Source: Saccharospirillum sp. MSK14-1 (lineage in GTDB: Bacteria > Pseudomonadota > Gammaproteobacteria > Pseudomonadales > Natronospirillaceae). From it: a stretch of DNA of 64,000 nucleotides. The DNA is taken from contig NZ_MIES01000006.1 in assembly GCF_003054965.1 (NCBI RefSeq), positions 62,001-126,000 of the forward strand, in the 5' to 3' direction. Below, one piece after another: positions 1 to 9,349 of this stretch. The notes below the pieces were generated by a model that was not told the origin of the DNA, searched no databases, and was given only the letters and a program-made list of their open reading frames with translations. The position numbers and the translations under genes were made by a program. Each line of letters starts with the position of its first letter. Within the stretch, counting starts at the first letter, position 1.

Positions 1-102
1 CTGGCGCGCATCACCGTCACGGTGACCGACCCGCGCGGCCAGCCGCTCACGCTCGACGCCTACCGCGCCAGCTATTTCGACGACCCTCGGGCAGGTTGCT
101 GA
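1..102 (+). CDS. mshD: MSHA pilin-like protein MshD, C-terminal end (partial)
   Basis: Only the last 33 codons lie in the window. They end LDAYRASYFDDPRAGC and stop at TGA 100-102. The segment LARITVTVTDPRG resembles the extracellular C-terminal beta-strand part of type IV minor pilins. The identity rests mainly on position: the next three genes match mshO, mshP and mshQ, and in MSHA operons the gene before mshO is mshD. The stop codon shares its last base with the mshO start (TGATG), which suggests translational coupling. The prepilin leader needed to confirm the call is outside the window. Confidence 0.6.
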   Translation: MARITVTVTDPRGQPLTLDAYRASYFDDPRAGC

Positions 103-938
103 TGATGATGAGACTCTCGCGTGGTTTTACCCTGGTCGAATTGATCATCGTCATCGTCATCACCGGCATTCTGGCGGTGGTGGTCGGGCCGTTAATTGGG
201 CGTGGCTACAGCAGTGTGGTGCAATCCAGCAATCGCGCGTTCTGGGTTCAGCAAGCCGAATACGCCTTCTTTCATCTGCGTCAGGATTTAAGCCAGTCGG
301 TGCCCAATTCGGTGCGCATTCCAACGACCGCCAGCAACGCTCCGGCGGTTGAGTTTCTGGGTTTCAGTCAAAGTGGGATTGCACCGCGACTGCGTTATCA
401 GAACCTGCCAGCCGCGGTACCCTCAGGCACGCCGAAAACCCTTGACGTCTTGACCGACCTAACTGGCCTGACCTTACCGATCAGTATCAGCATTGCGGGC
501 AATAACGCCTCTCAGATCATGAGCAACTGGCAAAGCGGCAATTCCGCCGGCGGCGTTGCGGCGGTCAACAATTTAACCGTGACCGGCACTCCCCCAGTGA
601 CGACTCTGACACTGGTCAACTCAGCGCACACCTTCCCCGCACAGTCGCCGTTCCGGCGCGCCTACCTCACCGATGGCCCGGTGGCGTATCAGTGCAGTGG
701 CGGTTATCTGTTGCGTCACAGCAGTTACACCGATGTCACCAGCAACAACACGCTCAGCGTTCGCTTGGGCAGCGACCCCACCAGCGCTCGGGTGATCGAT
801 GCGGTACAAGGCTGTCAGTTCAGTTGGCAGCCTGGCACGACCTTTCAACCGCCCAGTCTGACGGTGCAGCTTACTGTCGGTAATGCAAGTGAAAGCATTC
901 AGTTGATCGACACCATTGTGTTGGCAGGTGCACCATGA
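102..938 (+). CDS. mshO: MSHA minor prepilin MshO
   Basis: This is a type IV prepilin-like protein of about 278 aa and a presumed minor pseudopilin of the mannose-sensitive haemagglutinin (MSHA) pilus. A short basic leader (MMMRLSRG) precedes FTLVELIIVIVITGILAVVV. That is the class III signal recognised by prepilin peptidase (G/F cleavage, Glu at position 5 of the mature protein), followed by the hydrophobic assembly helix. Length and order (before mshP and mshQ) fit MshO. Three consecutive ATGs (102, 105, 108) are possible starts; I chose 102 because it overlaps the upstream TGA. The 3' end overlaps mshP by four bases (ATGA). The protein would sit in the inner membrane until assembled. Confidence 0.85.
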   Translation: MMMRLSRGFTLVELIIVIVITGILAVVVGPLIGRGYSSVVQSSNRAFWVQQAEYAFFHLRQDLSQSVPNSVRIPTTASNAPAVEFLGFSQSGIAPRLRYQNLPAAVPSGTPKTLDVLTDLTGLTLPISISIAGNNASQIMSNWQSGNSAGGVAAVNNLTVTGTPPVTTLTLVNSAHTFPAQSPFRRAYLTDGPVAYQCSGGYLLRHSSYTDVTSNNTLSVRLGSDPTSARVIDAVQGCQFSWQPGTTFQPPSLTVQLTVGNASESIQLIDTIVLAGAP

Positions 939-1351
939 CATCGCCCAAACACCAACAAGGTTTTACGCTGGTTGCGGTGATTTTTCTGATCGTCGTACTC
1001 GGCGGTGCGCTGACGTTGATGGCAACACTGTCGAGCCAGAGCAGTGGTCAGTTTACCCAGAATCTGCTGCAAAGCCGGGCCCGCTATGCCGCTTTGGCTG
1101 GGCTGGAATGGGGCACACAGCAATTGGTCATCGCCAGCAACCCTGGCAATCGAACCAATACGTGCAACGGCAGTTTGCAAACAAACGCGCTACCGGTGCC
1201 GGCTTACGCTAATGTCACTGTGAGCCTAAGCTGCGTACAGCGCCAATATGGCAGCACTCGCCTGTTTGATTTAACCGCCCGCGCCGAATACGGCCAGATC
1301 GGCAACGCGGACTACGTATGGACGGAGCAGAATGCAACGCTGGAATTTTAG
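935..1351 (+). CDS. mshP: MSHA biogenesis pseudopilin MshP
   Basis: A 138-aa protein with a class III-like N-terminus: a short charged leader, then GFTLVAVIFLIVVLGGALTL. Ala replaces the Glu at mature position 5, as in PilX/GspK-type and MshP pseudopilins, which are thought to sit at the pilus tip. The size and the positions of its neighbours (four-base overlap with mshO upstream, 20-base overlap with mshQ downstream) match the usual mshO-P-Q end of MSHA operons. The C-terminal domain contains two Cys (one in TCNGS, one in LSCVQ) that could pair. Confidence 0.82.
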   Translation: MTSPKHQQGFTLVAVIFLIVVLGGALTLMATLSSQSSGQFTQNLLQSRARYAALAGLEWGTQQLVIASNPGNRTNTCNGSLQTNALPVPAYANVTVSLSCVQRQYGSTRLFDLTARAEYGQIGNADYVWTEQNATLEF

Positions 1352-4300
1352 TGCTCGCGTTTTCGGCCTGATGCTGCTTCTGGGTTGCATCGGCACGTTA
1401 CACGCGGCGACTTATAATTTGTCTCTCGGTCAGCGCCCTTATTGCTCCACCAGCTGGAACGTTTCGGGTTCGACCTACCAGTGCGTCAGCAATGGTCGTA
1501 TCTCGTTGGGCAACGGCGATGTTGTGTTGGCCAACAGTGCCGCCACGCTGATTGCGAATAACGGTTTTAACCTGCGCAATGGCACGGTCGGCAGTGCGGC
1601 CAACCCGATCGATATCGAGTCTAGCTATGGCACCATCGATGCCAACGGCGCCACCCTGTTTGGCGATGTGCAAGCCAGCAGCGGTGACATCACACTCATC
1701 AATACCGCCGTCAATGGCGACCTGATTACCGGTGGGGTGATTGATGTGACCGGCGGTTTGGTCAGTGGCGATGTCTCCAGTTCCAGCCACGGCGTCACCG
1801 CCGATGGGACCCTCTTACAAGGAACCATCACAGCGCTCGGCAATATTGTGCTGACCAACAGCGAGGTGGTGGGTCAGGTCACCAGTACTTCCAACAGCAT
1901 TACCGCCAACGGCTCGGATTTACTCGGTGGCGCGGAGTCCAATGGCGATATCCGCATCACTGGCGGCACGATGACCGGCGATTTCCGCTCCACCAGCAAC
2001 CGGATGTATCTCGACCAGGTCACCATGACCGCCGGTAATCTCCGTGCTGGCACCATCCGCATTACCGATTCCAGTCTCGGCGGTACCACCGGAGTGGTGA
2101 ATGCCAACTCTTATAACGGCGCCATTGAATTGATTGATAGCTCGGTGGTTTATGGCGATCTGACGGCGCCTAGCTGGTCAACCATCGACGTTTCCGACGA
2201 CAGCCAGGTCTTCGGCACCTGTACACCATTGAGCCCCGGCTGCATCAATCGTCCGCCGGTCAACTGCCCGGTTGCCACCGGGCTGGAAGGTGAGTATTTC
2301 GACAACACCACCCTGACCGCGCCGAGCGCTTTCAGCCGGATCGACAGTCAGGTTGACTTTAACTGGGGCTATCTCGGTTCACCCGACCTGGGATCACTCG
2401 GTTTTGACGAATTTTCCATTCGCTGGAACGGTTATTTACGCGCCCCCACGGATCAACCCTTCGACATCGCCGTGCGCAGCGACGACGGCGTACGCCTGAG
2501 TGTCGATGAATTTTTGATCATTAATAACTGGACCAACCACAGCGCCACTCTGGACACCGCCGAACTGAACCTGGAGGCCGACCGGTACTACGCGCTGGAA
2601 CTGGAATACTACGAGGCGTCTGGCAGTGCCCGCATCGAATTGCTGTGGGACATCACCGACGATGGGAATACCAATTTCACCGCCATTCCTTCCCAGTTTC
2701 TGGTGCACTGCAATTCGCTGCTGCCAACACCACGATTGGAATGGCGTATGGACGAATCGCGCTGGAGCGGCAGCACCGGCGAAGTTTCCGACAGCAGCGG
2801 CAATAACAACACCGGCACCGGCGGCGGCAACATCAGCACCGTCTCCGGCTTTTTATGCCGTGGCGGTGAATTCGACGGCGTGGATGACTTTATCCGCGCG
2901 CCCTCGCTCTACAACGCCTTACGCGGCAACGCGACGCTGAGTTTCTGGATACGCACCACGGCTTCGGGGAACGACACGCCGTATCTGGCACCGGGCATTA
3001 CCGGTGTCGAACAAAGCGGCGGTACCGATGATATTTTCTGGGGCTGGCTCGACAGCGGCGGGCACATTGGTCTGGCTGTTGGCAACGACGACAGTGGCCG
3101 ATCACGACAGGCGATTAACGATGGCGATTTCCACCACATCGTTATGATTCGAGATGCCAGCAACGGCAGCTATCGCATCTACATCGATGGCAAACTGGAT
3201 CACGCCGGGCGTCAGGCAAGCGGCCTCATCGGGACCTATTTTGAAAGCCTCGGCCGGGTGGAAAATACCAACGGCGGGCCGGTGTATTTCCAAGGCCAGC
3301 TCGACGAAGTCATGGTGTTCGAGCAGTTATTCAGCAACGGCGATGTCCAACTGCTGTACGACCTGCAACGTCAGGGCAAGAACCTCGATGGCAGTGACCG
3401 CGATCTCAGCCAGTGCGGCGGCAACCAACAATTTTGCATCACCGATAACTTCCAGGGCTCGCTCGATACCAGCCAATGGCAGGTCAGCGGTACAGGTTTC
3501 GTCCCCCGAACCCGTGCCAACCGCTTGCGTCTGACCGATGATAAGTCCAACCGATCAACCGCTGCGACTCTCACACAGCCGTTCCCGGGCGCCGGCAATC
3601 GCATTCAGGTCGAATTCGATTTTTACGCCTTCACCAATAACGGTAACGACGATGCGGCCGATGGAGTCGCGCTGGTGCTCTCCGATGCCAACCGCTCACC
3701 CACCCCTGGCGGCTACGGCGGCTCGCTGGGCTACGCCCAAAACACAAACGCCGGTGAAGACGGCTTTAACGGCGGTTGGCTGGGTATTGGTTTGGACGTG
3801 TATGGCAACTACGCCAACGCCACGGAAGGCCGCCAGGGAGGCGTCGGTCAGCGCCCCAACGCAGTGAGCGTCCGGGGTTCTGGTGAAGACACGGCGGGGT
3901 ATGCGTATCTGGGTGGTACTGCGGCCAATCTGTCGCCGTCCTTACTCACCGGTCGCAACACCAGCCAGCGTTACCGGTTAACGGTCGATCACAGCAATGG
4001 CACTCAGGCGCTGGTTACCGTCGAGCGGGACGCCAACAACGACGGTATCTTTGAGCGTCTGGTCGGCCCGTTTGACGCACTCAACCACCCCGGCCAAAGC
4101 AATATACCGGCGGAGCTACTGGTCACCCTGACCGGTTCGACCGGCGGCAACAGCGCCAATCACGAAATCGATAACCTGGAAGTCTGCTCCAGCAATGCCA
4201 CGCCTTATGAACCGGACATTGACCACTTTGAGTTAGTTCGAAACCGCAGCACCGGGCTCACCTGCGAAGCCCTGGCGGTGACGGTACGCGCCTGCCTCGA

Positions 4301-6350
4301 TGCAGCCTGCACCACGCAATACAGCCAGCCATTTGATATCCAGTTGAACGCCAGTGGTCCCACAAACCGACGCGTGTCCGGAAACAACATCACCAGTGGT
4401 AACAGCGATGACAGCCTGAAGCTGTGGCTCAGTGACGCAGGCAACTATACGCTCTCGGTTGCCAGCAGTACGCCAAGCGCAAATAACAGCCCTGTCTGCT
4501 TCTACAACACTGTAGAGACCAGCTGTACCGTCACCATGAATGACACCGGTCTGGTTTTCTTCAATCCCGGCGACAGCCGTCAGGACGCCTTAACACTGAT
4601 CGACCTCGTGGCGGGTGACTCACGGAGCATCAGCGTTCAGGCGGTCGAGTCCAATCCAGAAACCGGCATCTGCGAAGGGGTTTTTAACGATGACGATACT
4701 CTCGAATTCAGCGTCGGCAGCCAATGCACGGATCCAACCACCTGTCTGCCCAATGAACGTGTGGTGCTCAACGGTACTGACTTGCCCAACCCGGAAGACC
4801 GGGACGGGAGCTCAGAGCGCACCCAGGTCGATCTAACCTTCAACGCCGAGTCAACGGCCACGTTCAACGTGATGGCCCCGGACGTCGGCATACAGCCGCT
4901 GCTGCTGGCGTTTGAGATAGAAGACACCGCGAGCGACCCGTCAGCCATTACCGTGATCAGCGATCAGATTGATCTGCGCGTGCGGCCAGCGTCACTACAA
5001 ATCGCTGATGTAGAAGGTTCAGGGCGAACGCCGGGCATCGCTGAAACCGTGGCGGAATTGTTGGCCGCAAACTATTTTGAGATCGCGGGTGCCCCCTTCA
5101 CGGTAACTCTGGCCGGGCTCGACAGTGACGGTAACCCGACTGCCAGCTTCGGCCGTACGTCCTCTCTACCCGATGTGACCTGGTCATCCACCCTCCTCGC
5201 TCCGACTGAAGCTGGCGCCGTTCCTGGCTCTATCGCCCCTGCAACCAGTTCAGCCAATCAATGGCGTACTAACGGCAACGGTAACCAGCTGCAATCGGAC
5301 ATCCGCTATTCCGAAGTCGGGATCACCGGGCTCAGCGGCCAGATCGACAGTTACCTGGCAGTCAGCGGCGCGAATGATGTCAGCGTCGCCATCAACCAAC
5401 GTCGGCTGGGCCGTTTTGTGCCAGCGTGGCTGAACTTCACCCAAACTGGGTTGGCCGACTGGGGGAGCAATGGCTATCTCTACCAAGGCCAGGCTCAGAA
5501 CTTGAGCGGCCTGAGGTTGAACGTCGTTGCCATGCATTACGATGGCACAACGGCGCTGGCCAATTATGAAGGAGCGCTGTTCAAATACGGTGGACTGTTC
5601 TCAGGTGACGTCACCCGATCAGACGACCAGACCTTAATCACCGGCACAACGCCAAGCTGGCAACGCCAGGACAACAATGATGAATACGATGCCCAGGCGC
5701 AGTTGACGTTGCCAAACTACCCGCTCACCTGGCCACGCCCTGACACACCCACGGCCAGCGATGAATCGCAGCAGATCAGCACGCTGCGTCTGACCGCTGC
5801 AGCACTGACCGACAGTGACGGCCGCTGTTACCAACCTGATGCAGATGGCAACTGTGCCCCCCTCGATATCTTGTTATCGGATCCCTGGTTGCACTATGGC
5901 CGCCTCAATGCCGATGAAAGTGCCAGCGGCACCAGTGCCCAGGTCATTCTGCCGGTTTGGGTAGAAACTCTGACAAAGGTTGATAACACGGCCGCGGAGC
6001 CGTTCACGTTCGCCCCGCTGACCGCCGATGGCCATACGAGTAACAGCGAGTTAACAGGCTTAACCCACGAGGGCTTGTGCAATCTGGATAACAGCCTGAC
6101 TGATTGCACCAGCATCGCCGCCAGTGCAGCAGGCAACCTCACCGGATTAACCGGCGGTCAGGGTTATTTCAGCGTCAATGGCAATGGCGCCATCGGCATC
6201 GTTGGCGTGCGTGCTCAGGTACCGGACTGGTTAGGCTGGGATTGGGATGGAAACAGCGGTACCGCTCAGAATGGGCCCGCTTCGACGCTGTATTTCGGCC
6301 AATACACCGGCCGACCACCGCTGTTGTTCCAAGGACCGGGCTTCCGTTAA
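1332..6350 (+). CDS. mshQ: MshQ-like giant pilus-associated protein (beta-helix, PA14, LamG, L-type lectin, DUF6701)
   Basis: A 1672-aa exported protein, the last gene of the MSHA operon. The N-terminus is a Sec signal (GLMLLLGCIGTLHA). Residues about 30-310 are repeats of G-D/T-I-x-N type (ANGATLFGDV, NTAVNGDL, TGGLVSGDV) suggesting a right-handed beta-helix. Residues about 315-457 form a PA14-like domain (EGEYFDN, RSDDGVRLSVDEFLIINNW). Residues about 469-681 form a LamG/concanavalin-like domain (DSSGNNNTG, FDGVDDFI). Residues about 700-955 resemble an L-type lectin (DGVALVLSDA, GWLGIGLDVYGNY, NAVSVRG). The remainder matches the Cys-containing DUF6701 tail typical of MshQ. It could be an adhesive tip or surface subunit. 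It is larger than many MshQ proteins, and the several carbohydrate-binding folds are inferred from motifs only. Confidence 0.85.
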   Translation: MQRWNFSARVFGLMLLLGCIGTLHAATYNLSLGQRPYCSTSWNVSGSTYQCVSNGRISLGNGDVVLANSAATLIANNGFNLRNGTVGSAANPIDIESSYGTIDANGATLFGDVQASSGDITLINTAVNGDLITGGVIDVTGGLVSGDVSSSSHGVTADGTLLQGTITALGNIVLTNSEVVGQVTSTSNSITANGSDLLGGAESNGDIRITGGTMTGDFRSTSNRMYLDQVTMTAGNLRAGTIRITDSSLGGTTGVVNANSYNGAIELIDSSVVYGDLTAPSWSTIDVSDDSQVFGTCTPLSPGCINRPPVNCPVATGLEGEYFDNTTLTAPSAFSRIDSQVDFNWGYLGSPDLGSLGFDEFSIRWNGYLRAPTDQPFDIAVRSDDGVRLSVDEFLIINNWTNHSATLDTAELNLEADRYYALELEYYEASGSARIELLWDITDDGNTNFTAIPSQFLVHCNSLLPTPRLEWRMDESRWSGSTGEVSDSSGNNNTGTGGGNISTVSGFLCRGGEFDGVDDFIRAPSLYNALRGNATLSFWIRTTASGNDTPYLAPGITGVEQSGGTDDIFWGWLDSGGHIGLAVGNDDSGRSRQAINDGDFHHIVMIRDASNGSYRIYIDGKLDHAGRQASGLIGTYFESLGRVENTNGGPVYFQGQLDEVMVFEQLFSNGDVQLLYDLQRQGKNLDGSDRDLSQCGGNQQFCITDNFQGSLDTSQWQVSGTGFVPRTRANRLRLTDDKSNRSTAATLTQPFPGAGNRIQVEFDFYAFTNNGNDDAADGVALVLSDANRSPTPGGYGGSLGYAQNTNAGEDGFNGGWLGIGLDVYGNYANATEGRQGGVGQRPNAVSVRGSGEDTAGYAYLGGTAANLSPSLLTGRNTSQRYRLTVDHSNGTQALVTVERDANNDGIFERLVGPFDALNHPGQSNIPAELLVTLTGSTGGNSANHEIDNLEVCSSNATPYEPDIDHFELVRNRSTGLTCEALAVTVRACLDAACTTQYSQPFDIQLNASGPTNRRVSGNNITSGNSDDSLKLWLSDAGNYTLSVASSTPSANNSPVCFYNTVETSCTVTMNDTGLVFFNPGDSRQDALTLIDLVAGDSRSISVQAVESNPETGICEGVFNDDDTLEFSVGSQCTDPTTCLPNERVVLNGTDLPNPEDRDGSSERTQVDLTFNAESTATFNVMAPDVGIQPLLLAFEIEDTASDPSAITVISDQIDLRVRPASLQIADVEGSGRTPGIAETVAELLAANYFEIAGAPFTVTLAGLDSDGNPTASFGRTSSLPDVTWSSTLLAPTEAGAVPGSIAPATSSANQWRTNGNGNQLQSDIRYSEVGITGLSGQIDSYLAVSGANDVSVAINQRRLGRFVPAWLNFTQTGLADWGSNGYLYQGQAQNLSGLRLNVVAMHYDGTTALANYEGALFKYGGLFSGDVTRSDDQTLITGTTPSWQRQDNNDEYDAQAQLTLPNYPLTWPRPDTPTASDESQQISTLRLTAAALTDSDGRCYQPDADGNCAPLDILLSDPWLHYGRLNADESASGTSAQVILPVWVETLTKVDNTAAEPFTFAPLTADGHTSNSELTGLTHEGLCNLDNSLTDCTSIAASAAGNLTGLTGGQGYFSVNGNGAIGIVGVRAQVPDWLGWDWDGNSGTAQNGPASTLYFGQYTGRPPLLFQGPGFR

Positions 6351-6362
6351 CGCAAGCCCGGT
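6335..6362. terminator. Hairpin overlapping the mshQ stop codon
   Basis: Perfect 9-bp arms ACCGGGCTT (6335-6343) and AAGCCCGGT (6354-6362) enclose a 10-nt loop that contains the mshQ TAA. It lies between convergent genes and may end or insulate both transcripts. There is no T-run after it on the plus strand, so an intrinsic-terminator role is uncertain. Confidence 0.4.
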
Positions 6363-6369
6363 AAAACGA

Positions 6370-6672
6370 TCAGATTAACGGCCACAAGCGCAGGCTGCCG
6401 CGCGCCGGCGGTTCGCTGACAAAACGCACCAGAGCGTCGTAATCGAAGCCACGCCAGTGCGACAGGTACTGGCGAATCTGGGCTTCGCCGGGAATGCCGA
6501 CCGGCACCAGTGCTTCACCACGGGTGCGGGTGCGCAGATGCCAGTAGCACAGGTCGTTATTGGCCATCACAGCGACTTCTTCCAGATCCGCCATATCCAG
6601 CTCGGTCTTGGCTTGCTGGCCGCGTCGATACACCAGACGGTCTTTGTTCAGTTCCACGGCAGGGGTTGTCAT
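6370..6672 (-). CDS. Conserved-looking small hypothetical protein
   Basis: A 100-aa soluble protein with no signal peptide or membrane segment. I do not recognise the family. Visible features are an N-terminal TTPAVELNKDRLVYRRGQ, an acidic segment DMADLEEVAVMANNDLCYWHLRTR, and a C-terminal LSHWRGFDYDALVRFV. It lies 29 bp downstream of motY on the same strand and is probably co-transcribed. The pattern of short beta strands followed by a helix is compatible with a small alpha/beta fold, but no function can be assigned. Confidence 0.6.
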   Translation of the reverse strand: MTTPAVELNKDRLVYRRGQQAKTELDMADLEEVAVMANNDLCYWHLRTRTRGEALVPVGIPGEAQIRQYLSHWRGFDYDALVRFVSEPPARGSLRLWPLI

Positions 6673-6701
6673 CGGGTCTTCTTCTCCATTACTGCAATCG
6701 T

Positions 6702-7652
6702 TCAGCGTGCTTCAAAATCCGGCAGGCCATCGAGTGGATCGTCCGGTTGGTCTTCCAGCCGTCGAACCAGAATGGTGGTGCGGCGGTTGGCATTACGACC
6801 GGCAACGGTATCGTTGCTGGCCACCGGATAGCGGTCACCCTGGTAATCGGTTTCGATCATGCCCGGTTCGATGCCGTGTTCGACCAGATAATCGGTCACC
6901 AGATTAGCGCGACGCTCCGACAGCCGCCGGTTTTCATAGCGGGTGCCTCGGTTATCGCTGTGGCCAACGACCGACAGCGACAAAATAAAAGGATCGGCCT
7001 CGATGTAGGTAATCATGTCATCGAGGATGGCTTCGCCTTGCGGCGTTAAATAATCCTGCCCCGGCGGATACAACACCGTGGTGCGCTCAATCTGAGCGAA
7101 ATTCACCGGTAACAGCCCGGCCGAACACGCCAGGTACTGCGGATAAAACTGTTTAAAATCGACCGGCGATACCCGCACCCGAACCGGCTCGGAGCGATAC
7201 TTTGCCTGACGCGTTAAGGTGGGTGACATGCCGTTGCCCAGCTCGGCCATCATGCGTCGGGCCCGGTCCGGTTCTACGCGCAACGGAATCAGCCGTTCTC
7301 GCACCCGGGTATAGCCCAGTGCCGAGGTCAGCGCGCTGGAACGCCACTCCGGCGCCTCGATGGTGATGGCCGCCTCACCTTCAGCCATCAGATTGCGCGA
7401 CACTTCCAGATAGAACTCCAGTTCCCGACCGGCTTCCTGGAAAAAAACCGCCATGCCGTAATTGGGAATTGGCTGCATAAATTTGCAGTAGAACTCGTTG
7501 CCTTCGGACAACCAATTGGTATCGGTCATACCGGTACCAAAGGTGACCGCCTGGCTGGTCAACGTCAGGCTGGCCAGCATCAGCCACGCGCCGAAACGGC
7601 GAGTTCTCGCCGCTGCACGCCGCCATCGGGCCAATCGTTGCCGTCCTGTCAT
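6702..7652 (-). CDS. motY: Sodium-type flagellar motor T-ring protein MotY
   Basis: A 316-aa exported protein. After a basic N-terminus and hydrophobic signal (LMLASLTLTSQA), the N-terminal half (NEFYCKFMQPIPNYGMAVFFQEAGRELEF, about residues 50-190) resembles the MotY stator-anchoring domain. The C-terminal half (about 195-305) is an OmpA-like peptidoglycan-binding domain (SVVGHSDNRGTRYENRRLSERRANLV, NRRTTILV). MotY forms part of the periplasmic T ring around the LP ring of polar flagella. Divergent placement next to rnt is the same as in Pseudomonas and Vibrio relatives, which supports the call. It is slightly longer than Vibrio MotY because of a charged tail (EDQPDDPLDGLPDFEAR). Confidence 0.87.
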   Translation of the reverse strand: MTGRQRLARWRRAAARTRRFGAWLMLASLTLTSQAVTFGTGMTDTNWLSEGNEFYCKFMQPIPNYGMAVFFQEAGRELEFYLEVSRNLMAEGEAAITIEAPEWRSSALTSALGYTRVRERLIPLRVEPDRARRMMAELGNGMSPTLTRQAKYRSEPVRVRVSPVDFKQFYPQYLACSAGLLPVNFAQIERTTVLYPPGQDYLTPQGEAILDDMITYIEADPFILSLSVVGHSDNRGTRYENRRLSERRANLVTDYLVEHGIEPGMIETDYQGDRYPVASNDTVAGRNANRRTTILVRRLEDQPDDPLDGLPDFEAR

Positions 7653-7820
7653 GAATTTTCCTCGTCTTACGGTCGTTCTGTCGTGAGTCGTATTGGCTAT
7701 AGCAAAGCCTTTGCCAGTCTTGGCTTTAATCTGATCAGGTTATCGGCCGGGGGTGCGGTTTTCTTGCGCTGGCTTGCTACTTCATTAAGATGACCGACAA
7801 ACCCCTGACGTGGAGCGCGC

Positions 7821-8510
7821 GTGTCGCACCCCGATGCCCACTGGCTGCTGTCGCAGCGTTTTCGTGGCTACTACCCTGTTGTTATCGACGTTGAAACCGC
7901 TGGCTTCAATGCGCAAACCGACGCCTTACTGGAAGTCGCCGCCATGACGCTGCGCATGGACAACGAAGGCTGGCTGCTACCGGACGAGATCCAGTTCTTT
8001 AACGTCGAACCCTTTGCCGGTGCCAACCTCGAACCCGCGGCGCTGGAGTTCACTGGCATCGATCCGGATAACCCGCTGCGCGAAGCGGTGGATGAAAGCA
8101 CAGCGCTGACCAGTATTTTTAAAATGGTGCGTCGCGGCATTAAGGAAACCGAGTGCAAACGCGCTATTTTGGTCGGTCACAACGCCACCTTCGATCATTC
8201 GTTCATGATGGCAGCGGCCAATCGCGCCAGTCTGAAGCGCAACCCTTTTCACCCGTTTTCCACCTTCGATACCTCCGCACTGGCCGGGCTTGTCTTTGGT
8301 CAGACGGTGCTGAAAAAAGCCTGTACCACCGCCGGCATCGATTTTAACGACCGCGAAGCGCACAGCGCCGAATACGATACCCGCAAAACCGCCGAGCTGT
8401 TTTGTGAAATGGTCAATCGTTGGAAGAAACTCGGCGGCTGGCCGCTGTTTGACGAACCGGCGACGATGGAAGATGCGATGGATGCCCTGGATCAGGAGCA
8501 CGGTTCATGA
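7821..8510 (+). CDS. rnt: Ribonuclease T
   Basis: A 229-aa DEDDh 3'-5' exoribonuclease that trims the CCA end of tRNA and the 3' ends of other stable RNAs. The exonuclease motifs are visible: [11 protein letters not shown] (Exo I, D and E), [12 protein letters not shown] (Exo II) and [14 protein letters not shown] (Exo III, H and D). The length fits RNase T (about 215-225 aa). The start is GTG at 7821, preceded by GGAG with suitable spacing. It is divergent from motY. The stop overlaps the next gene by four bases (ATGA), so the two are probably co-translated. Confidence 0.95.
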   Translation: MSHPDAHWLLSQRFRGYYPVVIDVETAGFNAQTDALLEVAAMTLRMDNEGWLLPDEIQFFNVEPFAGANLEPAALEFTGIDPDNPLREAVDESTALTSIFKMVRRGIKETECKRAILVGHNATFDHSFMMAAANRASLKRNPFHPFSTFDTSALAGLVFGQTVLKKACTTAGIDFNDREAHSAEYDTRKTAELFCEMVNRWKKLGGWPLFDEPATMEDAMDALDQEHGS

Positions 8511-8812
8511 AATGCATGGCCGATCTGTGCGTCATTCCCATCGGCCAGGGCGTGTCGGTGGCCGATGAAATCGCTCAGTGCCAGCGCATTCTGGCGTGCT
8601 TTGACATCGACACCGAACTGCACGCCTACGGCACCACCTTGTATGGCGACTGGGACGAGGTCTTCGCCGCCATCAAAGCCTGCCACGCGGAACTTCATGA
8701 AGCCGGCGTCACCCGGCTGAGTTCGACCATTAAAGTCGGCACACGCACCGATAAAGACCAGACCTTCGCCGACAAGAAAAACGCGGTAACTGAGCGTCTG
8801 GCCAAAGACTGA
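8507..8812 (+). CDS. MTH1187/YqgV (DUF77) thiamine-binding-like protein
   Basis: A 101-aa protein of the MTH1187 / thiamine-binding superfamily. The N-terminal [29 protein letters not shown] and the segment [31 protein letters not shown] are characteristic, as is the [12 protein letters not shown] strand near the end. These small ferredoxin-like proteins form tetramers and in some cases bind thiamine. The exact role here is unknown. It is translationally coupled to rnt (ATGA overlap). Confidence 0.8.
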   Translation: MKCMADLCVIPIGQGVSVADEIAQCQRILACFDIDTELHAYGTTLYGDWDEVFAAIKACHAELHEAGVTRLSSTIKVGTRTDKDQTFADKKNAVTERLAKD

Positions 8813-8834
8813 TCGGCGGCTTTTCCGCGCCTTC

Positions 8835-9221
8835 TTACCGTAAAAAACCGCAGATCGCGCCCATCAGAATAAACACCAGACTGGTGTGACCGACGTTGAT
8901 CAGATACAACCGCATCGGCCGGTGCTCGAACAGATAGTGCACCGCCAGCGCCAGCGCAAAAAACAACGCCGTTAAGCAGCCCAGTTGCACGCCGTGCATG
9001 ACGGTGTCATCGCGCGCGGCCAGCTCAAAGAAAATCGCCATGACCAGTTCGAGCAAAACCGTCGCGCCCATCATCAGCTTAAAGTTGGACTGTTTGAACT
9101 GCTCCAACGTCACACCGGACGCCTGACGCCATTCCTCGCCCAGCAAAGGGCCATACCACAGGGCACCAACGCCCATCCCTACCGCTGTAGCCAACACCAC
9201 CGCGACAATATCCATCACCAT
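8835..9221 (-). CDS. DUF1761 family small membrane protein
   Basis: A 128-aa protein with about four transmembrane helices: MVMDIVAVVLATAVGMGVGALWYGP, MMGATVLLELVMAIFFEL, QLGCLTALFFALALAVHYLFEH and VGHTSLVFILMGAICGF. The GxLWYGPL motif near the end of helix 1 and the overall plan match the DUF1761 family, whose function is unknown. The frame is open further upstream, but I place the start at ATG 9221 because AGGAAG lies seven bases before it. Confidence 0.75.
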   Translation of the reverse strand: MVMDIVAVVLATAVGMGVGALWYGPLLGEEWRQASGVTLEQFKQSNFKLMMGATVLLELVMAIFFELAARDDTVMHGVQLGCLTALFFALALAVHYLFEHRPMRLYLINVGHTSLVFILMGAICGFLR

Positions 9222-9349
9222 GACAATGCTTCCTGGTCCGACCAACAATGCTGCCAGCATAGGAGAAAAAACGCAGTTAAGGGAAGTGGCGGCAGCGTGC
9301 CGTTCTGGCAACGCTGCCGCCGGGACAAGCGGGGCTGGTCTGGAAAAGT

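Noticed and set aside
1600-2200. DNA-level repeat array in mshQ
   Set aside because: The periodic Gly-Asp pattern comes from beta-helix protein repeats; the nucleotide units are too diverged to call a repeat array.
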